This document shows, piece after piece, positions 7,870 to 15,855 of a DNA stretch of 23,278 bases (within the stretch, counting starts at the first letter, position 1; each line of letters begins with the position of its first letter). The stretch spans positions 1 to 23,278 of the forward strand of contig BBFS01000076.1 of NCBI GenBank assembly GCA_001313365.1, given 5' to 3'. Below the pieces are notes generated by a model. The model had not been told where the DNA came from. It was given only the letters and a program-made list of their open reading frames with translations, and ran no database searches. The position numbers were made by a program, and so were the translations under genes. The DNA comes from Paenarthrobacter nitroguajacolicus JCM 14115 (GTDB taxonomy: Bacteria > Actinomycetota > Actinomycetes > Actinomycetales > Micrococcaceae).

Positions 7870-10214
7870 ATGGGCCGGAAGAAGCACCCTATTGAGGATT
7901 CTGACGTAGGCATCAGCGTCAGCCCGCCCAAGAGATCCGCCGCGGGATTGCCCAGTCTGAGCGAAACACTCCCGCATGCCATGGCCGATATGGGGCCGTC
8001 CCGAGCGTGGAAGACACTACGGGCCGTCAACCAAAAGGACGGTTTCGATTGCATGAGTTGCGCCTGGCCTGACCCGCCGGAACGTAAGGCGGCTGAATTT
8101 TGCGAGAACGGCGCCAAGGCAATCGGGTGGGAGGCGGAGCCACTCAGGATTCCCACGCAGTTCTGGGCGGACAACACCTTGAGTGCCTTGGAGTCCAAAT
8201 CCGAGTACTGGCTGGGACAGCAAGGAAGGTTGGTGGAACCGGTCTATAAGGCTGCGGGCTCTGATCATTATGAACCTGTGAGTTGGGACCGGGCGTTTGA
8301 GGTCATCGCCCAGGAGCTGAACGGGCTTGGGACCCCTGACCAGGCGACGTTCTATACCAGCGGACGCACGAGCAACGAGGCAGCGTTCCTCTATCAACTT
8401 TTCGTTCGGGCATTCGGAACCAATAATCTCCCCGACTGCTCCAACATGTGCCACGAATCCACAGGGGTCGCCATGGGGGGGGAAACCATCGGGGGGGTGG
8501 GGGGGAAGTCTGCCATCACCTATGCGGACTTTGCCAAGGCTGACCTGATCATCATCATGGGCCAGAACCCGGGAACCTGCCATCCGCGGATGCTTACGGC
8601 CCTGGAGGAAGCGAAAGAAGCGGGCGCGGAGATTGTGGCCGTGAATCCGTTGCCCGAGGCTGGTCTGATCAATTTCCGGAACCCGCAACGGCCTCGGGGA
8701 TTGGTAGGCAAGGGCACAGATCTGGCAGACCAGTTCCTGCAAATCCGCATCGCCGGGGGATATGGCATTGTTGCAGGCACTATCGAAGCGTGTCCTCGAT
8801 GCCGAGAGGGCTGCCCCCGGAACGGTGCTGGACCGCACGTTCATAGATGAGCATTGCCAGGGCTTCGTCGGTTTGGCAGCCCACCTCGCCACGTTGAATG
8901 AACGCGATGTCCTCATTGCCACTGGGCTTGGCAGCGCGGACATTGATGAACTGGCCGCAAGGTACGTCCGTGCCGATAAAGTCATCATCACGTGGGCCAT
9001 GGGCATTACCCAGCACAAGAAGGCCGTGCCCACCATCAAGGAGATCATCAACCTGCTCCTGTTACGCGGCAACATCGGAAAGCCCGGCGCAGGGCCGTGC
9101 CCGATCCGTGGACACAGCAACGTCCAAGGCGACCGGACCATGGGCATTTGGGAGAAGATGCCGCCACGGTTCCTGGGGGCAATCAAGCGGGAGTTCGGCT
9201 TTGCCCCCCCGCCACAGAATCCCGGCGTCGATGCAGTGGACAGCATTAGGGGGCATGCGGGATGGCAGGATCAAAGTCCTGATCGCGTTGGGAGGTAACC
9301 TCATCCACGCAATTTCAGACACCATGGTTGCTGAAGCGGCGGTGCGGAAAACGCGTCTGTCTGTACAAATCTCAACCAAACTCAACCGCTCCCATGTGGT
9401 GGTAGGTGAGCAGGCCTGATCCTGCGACGTTGGGTCGGACAGAGATCGACAGGCAGGGCGGCGTGGCGCAGTTTGTCACCGTGGAGGACACGGTCTGCGC
9501 GGTACATCGCTCGGTGGGTCCGCTTGAGCCAATAGCCCCCCCGAAGGTGTTGTCCGAGGCGGCCATCGTCAGCCGCATGGCCCATGCTGTCCTAGGCGAT
9601 AAAGTGCCGGTTGACTGGGGCGGGCTGGGACGCAACTATGACGCCATCCGGGATCACATATCCCGCGTCGTGCCGGGGTTTGAGGATTTCAATGCCCGCA
9701 TCCGCGAGGAGGATGGCTTCGTCTTGCCGCACGGGCCCAGGGACAGCAGAACATTCCCCCCCACAGCAACGGGCAAGGCCATGTTCTCCGTCAACGAGCT
9801 GGAGACAATTACGATTCCCAAGGGCCGCCTGCTACTGCAAACAATCCGGTCACATGATCAGTTCAACACCACCACGTATGCCATGAACGATCGGTACCGG
9901 GGGGGCATAAAGAAAGGCCGCATGGTCCTCTTGGTGAATCCATCGGACCTGGCTGAAATGGGTTTCGAGGACGGGGGGGCTACGTGGATGTACACAGCGA
10001 GGCCGACGACGGCGTTGACCGTGTCCTGCCTCAGTTGCGTTTGGTCGCGTACCCCAGCGCGCGGGGGGGATGCGCAGCTGCTTACTATCCGGAGGCGAAC
10101 GTCCTGGTGCCGTTGGATTCGACGGCGGAGGAGAGTAATACTCCGGCTTCAAAGTCGGTGATTATCAGGCTTGAGCCGGCCGCCGCCCCGGTATACGGGT
10201 CGGCAGCCGGCTGA
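7870..10214 (+). CDS. Molybdopterin oxidoreductase, FdhF/YdeP family (formate dehydrogenase alpha-like)
   Basis: About 770 residues after correction. Landmarks: N-terminal FDCMSCAWPDP, SYWLGQ-type entry GRLVEPVYK, FYTSGRTSNEAAFLYQLFVR, NLPDCSNMCHESTG, DLIIIMGQNPGTCHPRML, VITWAMGITQHKKAV, LLLRGNIGKPGAGPCPIRGH, SNVQGDRTMGIWEK and, near the end, TFPTATGKAMFS and LQTIRSHDQFNTTTYAMND with an Asp-rich molybdopterin-binding C-terminus. This is the FdhF/YdeP branch, often annotated as formate dehydrogenase; E. coli YdeP is linked to acid resistance, so formate as substrate is inference. Shifts: extra G at 8755 and 9249, lost C near 9416, G run at 9973. The gene starts 86 nt after the ligase gene; that gap holds an inverted repeat GTCTA-N8-TAGAC (7818-7835). 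It converges on the MBL/mscR pair, which supports a C1 role. Confidence 0.85.
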
Positions 10215-10249
10215 CGCGAACGAAACCGTGAAGCTCGCTCGCGCTGGAG

Positions 10250-10894
10250 CTAGTGACCCCTTGCGATCCACTCATCCAGGTGCGGCTTTTCCGCGCCGAT
10301 GGTGGTGGAATCGCCGTGTCCGGTGCGGACACGGTTGCCTCGGGCAGGGGGAGGAGCTTGGTCCGGATGGACTCGATGATGGTGGAGAAGTCGCTGTATG
10401 AGCGTCCCGTCGCACCGGGTCCGCCTTGGAAGAGTGTGTCTCCGCTGAAGAGTGTTTCTTCGCTGGGCAGGTGGAACGAGACAGACCCAGGCGAGTGTCC
10501 GGGAGTGTGGATCGCTTTCAGTGTTGCACCGGCAACGGTGAACTCGTCGCCGTCCACGATTGCCACATCGGGATCAATTTCGGGGGAACACTGCCCGCCA
10601 TAGCATCCAGTCGTCCTGGTGCAGGTGGATGGGAGCTTTGACGAGCTCCCAAAACGCGCCGGCGGAACTGATGTGGTCGTCATGGCCGTGGGTCAGCAAA
10701 ATGGCTTTGACGGTGCGGCCGCCCACGGCCTCACGAATCGCTTCGGGGGGGTTGTGGGCGGGGGGGTCGATGACGATGCATTCGGAGTCGTCGCCGATGA
10801 TCCAGACGTTGTTGTCAACGTCCCAGGTTCCGCCGTCCAGGGAGAATGTCCCGGAAGTAACAACGTGATCGATTGCGAGGTTGCCGGCGCTCAC
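10250..10894 (-). CDS. MBL-fold metallo-hydrolase, downstream partner of mscR
   Basis: Metallo-beta-lactamase fold hydrolase with the metal-site signature THGHDDH, then [15 protein letters not shown] and [12 protein letters not shown], and a final [11 protein letters not shown]; ends EWIARGH. Corrected length about 210 residues, typical for glyoxalase II-like members. GTG 10894 overlaps the TGA of mscR by four bases (GTGA), so the two are translationally coupled. The same mscR-MBL pair exists in mycobacteria (Rv2259-Rv2260). A role as S-formylmycothiol hydrolase is a reasonable inference, not shown. Shifts: one C too many at 10582-10586 (VFPEIDPDV restored when removed) and one G lost near 10331 (ATVVRTGHG). 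Confidence 0.85.
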
Positions 10895-11976
10895 AGCTCA
10901 ACCACCGATCGCAGGACGGCGCCTTGATGCATCTTGTCGAACGCTTCTTCGACCTGGTTGATGGTGATGCGCTCGGTCACGAATGCGTCCAGGTCCAGCT
11001 TTCCCTGCTTGTAGAGGTCCACGAGCATGGGGGGGAAGTCCCTGGAGGGCAGGCAGTCGCCGTACCAGGATGACTTGAGTGATCCGCCTCGGCCGAAGAC
11101 GTCAAGAAGTGGTAGTTCCAGTGTCATCTCCGGAGTGGGGACACCAACCAGGACACGGTGCCTGCGAGGTCGCGGGCGTAGAACGCCTGCTTGTAGGTTT
11201 CGGGACGTCCGACGGCGTCAATCACCACGTCTGCGCCGAAGCCGCCTGTCAGGGCGCGGATTTCTTCGACAGGGTCTCCTGCGGATGAATCCACGGTGTG
11301 TGTCGCGCCGAGTTCTTTGGCGCGCTCGAGCTTCTTTGCGTCGATGTCGACGGCGATGATGGTGGTGGCGCCTGCGAGCGCGGCACCGGCGATGGCTGCT
11401 ACGCCCACGCCGCCGCAACCAATGACGGCCACCGAGTCGCCACGCTTGACGCCGCCGGTGTTCAGTGCCGCACCCAAGCCTGCCATGACGCCGCAGCCGA
11501 GCAGCCCGACAGCGGCGCATCGGCGTCGGGGTCTACCTTGGTGCATTGTCCGGCGGCGACCAGGGTCTTTTCGGTGAACGCGCCGATGCCCAGGCGGGCG
11601 AGAGTTCCGTGCCGTCTTCGAGGGTCATTTTTTGGGTGGCGTTGTGGGTGTTGAAGCAGTACTGGCTTGGCCGCGGTTGCAAGCACGACAGTTACCGCAG
11701 ACTGCCCGCCAGTTGAGGACGACGCGGTCGCCGGGGGGGCTACATCGGTGACATCAGGGCCCACCGCGCTGACAACGCCGGTGGCTTCGTGGCCGAGCAG
11801 GAACGGAAAATCGTCGCTGATGCCGCCCAGTTTGTAGTGGAGGTCTGTGTGGCAGACGCCGCTGGTGAGGATGTCCACCAGTGCTTCTCCCGGTCCGGTT
11901 CGGGAACCAGGATGGTTTCTAGGGTTGCGGGTGCGCCTTTGGAGCGGACGACGACACCTTTGACTGCGTGGACCAT
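10891..11976 (-). CDS. mscR: S-(hydroxymethyl)mycothiol dehydrogenase
   Basis: Zinc-dependent class III-type alcohol dehydrogenase that oxidises the formaldehyde-mycothiol adduct with NAD; also known as a nitrosomycothiol reductase. ATG 11976 is preceded by GAAGGGAAC. Corrected sequence: [34 protein letters not shown] (first Zn Cys), [17 protein letters not shown] (GHE), [18 protein letters not shown] (structural Zn cysteines), [73 protein letters not shown] (Rossmann), [40 protein letters not shown] and a C-terminal [15 protein letters not shown]. The [21 protein letters not shown] stretch is specific to this mycothiol branch. Losses of one base near 11150, 11530, 11610 and 11896 and the 11734 run break the frame. 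Upstream lies a long nested palindrome. Confidence 0.9.
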
Positions 11977-12024
11977 GGAGATGTTCCCTTCGGGCTCTCG
12001 GAGGGCAGGCCCCTTAATGCAGCA

Positions 12025-12095
12025 GGGCCCGCTACGGATTCCCATTCTGTCTATCACAGGTGACAGACAGTATGTGGATTGTTCCGTGCGGGCCC
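12025..12095. repeat. 71-nt nested imperfect inverted repeat upstream of mscR
   Basis: Outer arms GGGCCCGCTACGGA (12025-12038) and TCCGTGCGGGCCC (12083-12095) pair over 13 bp with one bulged T. Inside, TCCCAT (12040-12045) can pair with ATG-T-GGA (12072-12078), and 12047-12070 is a 24-bp palindrome matching its own complement at 20 positions. All three layers are nearly concentric. It begins 27 nt after the mycoredoxin stop and ends 48 nt before the mscR ATG (minus strand). No T tract follows, so an operator, a structured leader or an actinobacterial U-less terminator are all possible. Confidence 0.6.
12047..12070. promoter_or_regulatory. 24-bp palindrome, candidate operator of mscR
   Basis: Arms CTGTCT at 12047-12052 and AGACAG at 12065-12070 are perfect; TCAC (12054-12057) and GTGA (12060-12063) continue the symmetry, with mismatches only at two symmetric position pairs (12053/12064 and the centre). 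The shape fits a dimeric repressor such as TetR or FadR types. It is about 71-94 nt upstream of the mscR start. No regulator gene is adjacent, so the protein is not identified. Confidence 0.45.
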
Positions 12096-12122
12096 AGGAG
12101 GGGTTACGCGTGGAGCCGGCGG

Positions 12123-12384
12123 TTATACGGCGACCAGGCGCTTCTCAACCTCGGAGGCTGAGGGGTTGGTGGCCGCGGTTCCGTCGGGGAACAGCACGGT
12201 GGGGGACCGTACGGTTGCCTCCGTTGAGCTGCTCGACGAGTTCGGCAGTGCCATCCACTTCTTCGATGTTGATCTCGGTGTAGCCGATGCCTTTGGCGTC
12301 CAGCTGCTTCTTCAGGCGGTTGCAGTAGCCGCACCAGGTGGTCGAGAACATGGTGATGGTGCCGGAGTCGGGAGTGAAGTCCAC
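12123..12384 (-). CDS. mrx1: Mycoredoxin (glutaredoxin-like, CGYC)
   Basis: Small thioredoxin-fold protein of about 87 residues that reduces mycothiol mixed disulfides. GTG 12384 follows GAGGAG with good spacing. Sequence VDFTPDSGTITMFSTTW, CGYC active site, NRLKKQLDAKGIGYTEINIE, EVDGTAELVEQLNGGNRTV, then VPTVLFPDGTAATNPSAS and EVEKRLVAV to TAA at 12123-12125. The cis-Pro loop TVPTVLF is restored only after removing one G from the plus-strand run 12201-12205. It lies just upstream of mscR on the same strand; both depend on mycothiol, but the nested palindrome between them leaves co-transcription open. Confidence 0.9.
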
Positions 12385-12537
12385 AGAGCTCTCCTCAGTA
12401 TTGGTCGTTTGCACGGGATGGTTCGTTGTTATCAACGGTAACCCGCGTCCGAATAATTCCCGTTCGGTGGCGAAGCCGGGTTACGTCACATGCCTGCGCT
12501 GGTGCGTTCGGCGGGGGAGGGGGGGCAGACTGTTGCC

Positions 12538-13310
12538 ATGTGTGGACGTTATGTGATGGCCCGTGCGGTGGGGGGGACCTGCTTGCCGATTTCGACGCCG
12601 AGCTTGAGAACGAGATTGCCCTTGGGAAATCGTGGAATGTGGCTCCTACGGACGCTGTTCCCATTGTGCTGGAGAGGTTGATTGACGACGACGTTAAGCG
12701 GCAGCTCCACGTGGCGAAGTGGGGGGCTGGTGCCCTCATGGGCGAAGGACCCCCCCAAGGGCGGCGCGAGGCTTATCAACGCCCGCAGCGAAACGTTGTT
12801 GGAGAAGCCGTCCTTCAAGAAAGCTGCGGTGGCCAGGCGTTGTGCGGTTCCCGCGGATGGCTACTACGAGTGGAAGAAGGGCGAGGGCAAGAACAAGCAA
12901 CCGTACTATGTGCATCCGGCGGACGGCCACGGTCTGGTCTTTGCGGGCTTGTACGAGTGGTGGCGGGACCAGTCAGCTTCCCCTGATGATCCGGGCCGCT
13001 GGTTGCTGTCCATGTCCATCCTGACCGCCGACACCCCCACGGTGGAGGAGGCGCGAACCCGGCGCAGTGCTTCGGTGTTTGACGAACTGACTGCCCTCCA
13101 TGACAGGGTTCCGTTGCCCATGAGCACTGAGACGATGGAAGCGTGGTTGGATCCGCGCGAGAAAGACGCCCAGGGGTTGGTGGACATGGTCCGGTCCAGG
13201 GCACACGACGCCGCCGCTGCTTGGACGCTGGACCCGGTGGGGGGGCCGCAGTGGGCAATGTCCGCAACAACTCACCGGAACTCATCGAACCGGTAGAGGG
13301 TCTCTTCTAG
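12538..13310 (+). CDS. SRAP domain protein (SOS response-associated peptidase, YedK/HMCES family)
   Basis: Starts MCGRYVMARAVG; Cys2 becomes the catalytic N-terminal residue after Met removal and forms a thiazolidine crosslink with abasic sites in single-stranded DNA. Further family marks: SWNVAPTDAVPIVLE, KWGLVPSWAKDPKGG, LINARSETLLEKPSFK, RRCAVPADGYYEWKK (the conserved PADGYYEW Glu region), VFAGLYEWW, SILTADTP and HDRVPLPM (catalytic-site His). The frame is lost at the 12570 run (7 G where 5 fit) and regained at the 6-G run at 12721. Near 13239 it shifts again; the true end reads VGNVRNNSPELIEPVEGLF, stop 13308-13310. Upstream, the 12385-12537 gap holds a small repeat CGTTG-TTAT-CAACG. No SOS box was seen there. 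Confidence 0.9.
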
Positions 13311-13313
13311 GAG

Positions 13314-13704
13314 TCAGAGGGCTTCGTTCACCGGCACGCCGGATTGGAACTCCCGGCCATCGGCTTCGCTGAAGCCCGTCATGACGTGGCCTTTGCTGAG
13401 GCCGTGGATGGCCGACATCGGGAAGTTCCCCCGTGATGACGTTGCCGGAGTGCTCCACGCCCTTGATGTCGTAGTTCTCCTCGGCACTGAGGGAATGGTT
13501 GAAGGAGTAGAACGAGATTGCCTCGCCGTTCATGAACTCGATTCCGAGCCTGCGCTGTGAGGAATAGTCCTCGCTGGCAGCAACAAGGCCCACAACGTAA
13601 GCGCCGGAGCCTGGTATGTTGCCATCGATTTCGAACCGTGCCACGAGGTTGTCGTCTTCGGCGGAGATGTTGACCTGCTTCAGGAGTGCGTCATTGGTGC
13701 TCAT
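13314..13704 (-). CDS. Conserved hypothetical protein, about 130 residues
   Basis: ATG 13704 with AGGA upstream gives MSTNDALLKQVNISAEDDNL, VARFEIDGNIPGSGAYVVGL, VAASEDYSSQRRLGIEFMNG, FYSFNHSLSAEENYDIKGVE and, after removing one base from the run at 13428-13432, VITGNFPMSAIHGLSKGHVM, TGFSEADGREFQSGVPVNEA, L. No signal peptide, membrane segment or cysteine is seen. The alternating pattern suggests an all-beta, immunoglobulin-like or sandwich fold, which is inference. I do not recognise the family. It ends 3 nt from the SRAP stop (tail to tail) and is followed downstream by nothing of its own. Upstream is the TetR gene on the same strand (47-nt gap). Confidence 0.7.
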
Positions 13705-13751
13705 GCCACAATCCTGCTCTGTGGACCGGCTGCCGTCCACCCCCTTGACTT

Positions 13752-14287
13752 TCACCCTTCCAGCAAGCGCCGGACGTTCCGTGCCACCGTAGCGCTGTCC
13801 GTGTGCTGCCCTTTGCGGGCGGTCAGCAGGTGCATGGCCAGGCCGTCGCTGTAGTCGGATACTGCTTCCGCCCGGGCCCTGGCTTCTGGTATTCCCATGG
13901 CTTCGAGCAGTTGCGCCAAGGCCGATACCAGCGCTCGTGCCCGGCAGCCACAACATCGGGCTGGTCAAGGGCAAAGGCGAACCGGGCCCGGGTCAGTTCC
14001 GCGTTCTCATGCGCGAGTCCCATGACCGCTCCGGCGATCTGCTCTGCCAAGGTGGCTACCGACGTCGGGATTTCCCTTCCACCCTGCTGGAGCAGGAGGC
14101 GGTCCCGTTCTTCAACGCGGTCGACGGCGGCCCCTATCAGCGCTGCACGGCTGCGGAAATAGTTCGAGGTAGTTCCGACTGCGACGCCTGCTTGGGCGTC
14201 GACGGCCCGGTGGGTGAGTCCCTTGAGGCCTTTGGCAGCAACGACTGCGAGCGCTGCGTCGGCAAGTTCGGTTCGGCGGTCCTGCAT
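13752..14287 (-). CDS. TetR family transcriptional regulator
   Basis: ATG 14287. The N-terminal helix-turn-helix reads RTELADAALAVVAAKGLKGL, THRAVDAQAGVAVGTTSNYF, RSRAALIGAAVDRVEERDRL, the standard TetR pattern (AGVAVGTTSNYFRSR is the recognition region). The ligand domain continues ATLAEQIAGAVMGLAHENAE, RARFAFALDQPDVVAAGHER. A lost G near 13925 shifts the frame; the corrected end is ALAQLLEAMGIPEARARAEA, YSDGLAMHLLTARKGQH, VARNVRRLLEG with stop at 13752-13754. Corrected length is near 178 residues. It is divergent from an FAD monooxygenase gene across a palindrome, the usual layout for a repressor controlling its neighbour and itself. Confidence 0.9.
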
Positions 14288-14316
14288 GGCGAAAGTCTAA
14301 CTTCAAACCCTATCGG

Positions 14317-14332
14317 TACTACAAATGTAGTA
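14317..14332. promoter_or_regulatory. Palindromic operator candidate between tetR and FAD monooxygenase
   Basis: TACTACAAATGTAGTA is a perfect inverted repeat with 7-bp arms and a 2-bp centre; GTACTAC/GTAGTAC (14316-14322, 14330-14336) forms an overlapping second symmetry. It lies 30 nt from the TetR start and 14 nt from the monooxygenase ATG, where a bound repressor would block both genes. Such a position supports autoregulation and control of the monooxygenase. Confidence 0.6.
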
Positions 14333-14345
14333 GTACAGTGTGGCC

Positions 14346-15420
14346 ATGGAAAAAGTGGACATCATTGGTGGAGGAATCGCCGGGCTTGCGCTCGCAGGAA
14401 TGCTCAACCCCGGCAGGTTCGACGTCACTGTCCATGAACAGCGGACCAAACTCCCAACAGTCGGAACAACCCTGGCCATGTGGCCGGAAGCCCAGCAGGC
14501 GTTATCCGGACTGGGGATACTCGGGGGCCGTGCGGAATCATGGAGCCATTATCAAAGCCGGCGCTCTTCGACGGCCCTCCGGAGAAGCCCTGCTGTCCAT
14601 GGAGGGAGAGGGTTTGTTGGGAGTATCCCGACCCGAACTGCTGAGCTGCTGGACACCGCGGTGCCCGCCTCCGTACGCCGGGTAGCGGGGAGAGTGGATC
14701 ACCCTACGGGCGCAGCCACGTTGACCGTGGGAGCCGATGGAGTAAACAGCATTGTTCGGAGGGATTCGTGGGGCAAGCGAAGTGCGGCAAAGCCCACGCC
14801 CTTCCTGGCAGTCCGGGGGGGAGTCGTTCCCGGAACCCCCCCGCCCCCCCATGCGACGTTGGAGAATACTGGGGGGGACGCGGTGAAATTTTCGGCTTGG
14901 CCCCTGCCATAGGGGGAAGCAACTGGTACGCCTCCTTCCGCTCCGAGTTGGGCCCGGACAAGGTAGAGGTCGCAGAGGCACTCGAAGTGACACGTGAACG
15001 CTATGCCAACTACTCGTCCGCTGTGCGGGGGTGTACTCTCACAGGCAAATCCGGAGACGTCACTGGCGCAACGCATCTGGACCACTCCACCCATGGGTCG
15101 ATACACGCGAGGGAGCGTTGCGCTGGTAGGGGGATGCCGCGCACGCCATGACACCAAACCTGGGGGCGTGGCGCCTGCGAAGCCCTCATCGATGCTGTGA
15201 CCCTGGGCAAACTGCTGAACGACCAACCCATGGACCAGGCACTCGCCACCTACAACAGGAGGCGTGTCATTCGAACCCAGCTACTCCGCTCGGCTTCTTC
15301 CGTCATGGGGGGGAGCATTGCTCTTGCCCGGGGGGGCGCACAACCATGGCGCGACGCCTTGCTGAAGCAGGTGGGAAAACGTGTGGCCGGAGCCGGGAGA
15401 AGGCTGAAACTTCGAAGTAG
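14346..15420 (+). CDS. FAD-dependent monooxygenase (PHBH/UbiH-like class A)
   Basis: ATG 14346 (GTG 14340 is in frame upstream). FAD site: VDIIGGGIAGLALAGML with the acidic end VTVHEQRTK; the DG motif GADGVNSIVRRDSWG; the second FAD motif VGDAAHAMTPNLGRGACEA, which is the GD motif of class A flavin hydroxylases. Between them lie MWPEAQQALSGLGIL, SGEALLSMEGEGLLGVSRPE and NWYASFRSELGPDKVEVAEA. The gene is broken many times: near 14522, 14650, 14815-14880 (four long runs), 15027, 15129, 15162. The C-terminus LLRSASSVMGSIALARG, PWRDALLKQVGKRVAG is clear but the exact stop is not; TAG 15418-15420 or TGA about ten bases earlier. It oxidises an unknown, probably aromatic or macrolide-like, substrate and is likely repressed by the adjacent TetR. 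Confidence 0.8.
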
Positions 15421-15454
15421 GTTTTGTCGGTACGTCGGCGTAAACTTGATTTAT

Positions 15455-15470
15455 TCGAACATACTTTCGA
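15455..15470 (+). promoter_or_regulatory. SOS box (LexA site) before DUF6504-dnaE2
   Basis: TCGAACATACTTTCGA matches the actinobacterial LexA consensus TCGAAC-N4-GTTCGA at 11 of 12 defined positions. The wider sequence ATTCGAA-N6-TTCGAAT (15453-15472) is a perfect inverted repeat. It lies 31 nt before the DUF6504 start and nothing else separates them, so damage-induced transcription of DUF6504 and dnaE2 is expected. Confidence 0.85.
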
Positions 15471-15501
15471 ATATGGTTTCCTGGCGTAAAGAGGTGAGGG
15501 C

Positions 15502-15852
15502 ATGGGGGCTGTTCAGTGAATCTGTCGGAGTTAGCTGCACTGACGCAGGCCAGCCGCGGGAAGTCCAATGGAAAGGAACGCAATACACGGTCACCAACGA
15601 ACCTGTTCGATGGTACGAACGGCGCCAATGGTGGCTTGAAGAAAGCCGCGCCCCCCCCTTGGCAGCGGAGCTGGCCTGGTTGACCACGAGATCTGGCGTG
15701 TCCAACTCCTGCCAACCTCATCTGACGCAGAAACCAGCCGCCCCCCCATCACCCTCGACCTGGTCCGGCACGTAGGAAGCGGACGCTGGAGACTCCTGCG
15801 CATCCATGACGCCGCACCAGCACGCGCCGTAGAACCCGAAGAAGCGGCGTAA
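15502..15852 (+). CDS. DUF6504 family protein
   Basis: ATG 15502 follows AGAGGTGAGGG. With the run at 15504 shortened by one G the protein begins MGLFSESVGVSCTDAGQPRE, VQWKGTQYTVTNEPVRWYER, RQWWLEESRAPLG and continues GLVDHEIWRVQLLPTSSDAE, ITLDLVRHVGSGRWRLLRIH, DAAPARAVEPEEAA. Tryptophan-rich beta-strand pattern; about 115 residues. I recognise it as the DUF6504 protein that in Arthrobacter-type genomes lies beside the ImuB polymerase and dnaE2; its biochemical role is unknown. The second break is the 8-C run at 15641. The next start, TTG 15856, follows the stop by three bases, so the pair is one transcription unit under the SOS box. Confidence 0.8.
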
Positions 15853-15855
15853 ACA

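Noticed and set aside
8017..9246. 409-codon open frame on the minus strand
   Set aside because: It lies antisense to the well-supported molybdopterin oxidoreductase; its composition is that of a high-GC shadow frame and no known motif is seen.
10215..10249. Bidirectional terminator between the molybdoenzyme and MBL genes
   Set aside because: Only a weak AGCTC/GAGCT pairing with a 10-nt loop is present and no T tract; support is too low to call.
14810..14880. Cluster of C7/G7 tracts as a G-quadruplex regulatory element in the monooxygenase gene
   Set aside because: Shortening the runs restores the protein sequence; the tracts are probably four long in the real genome.
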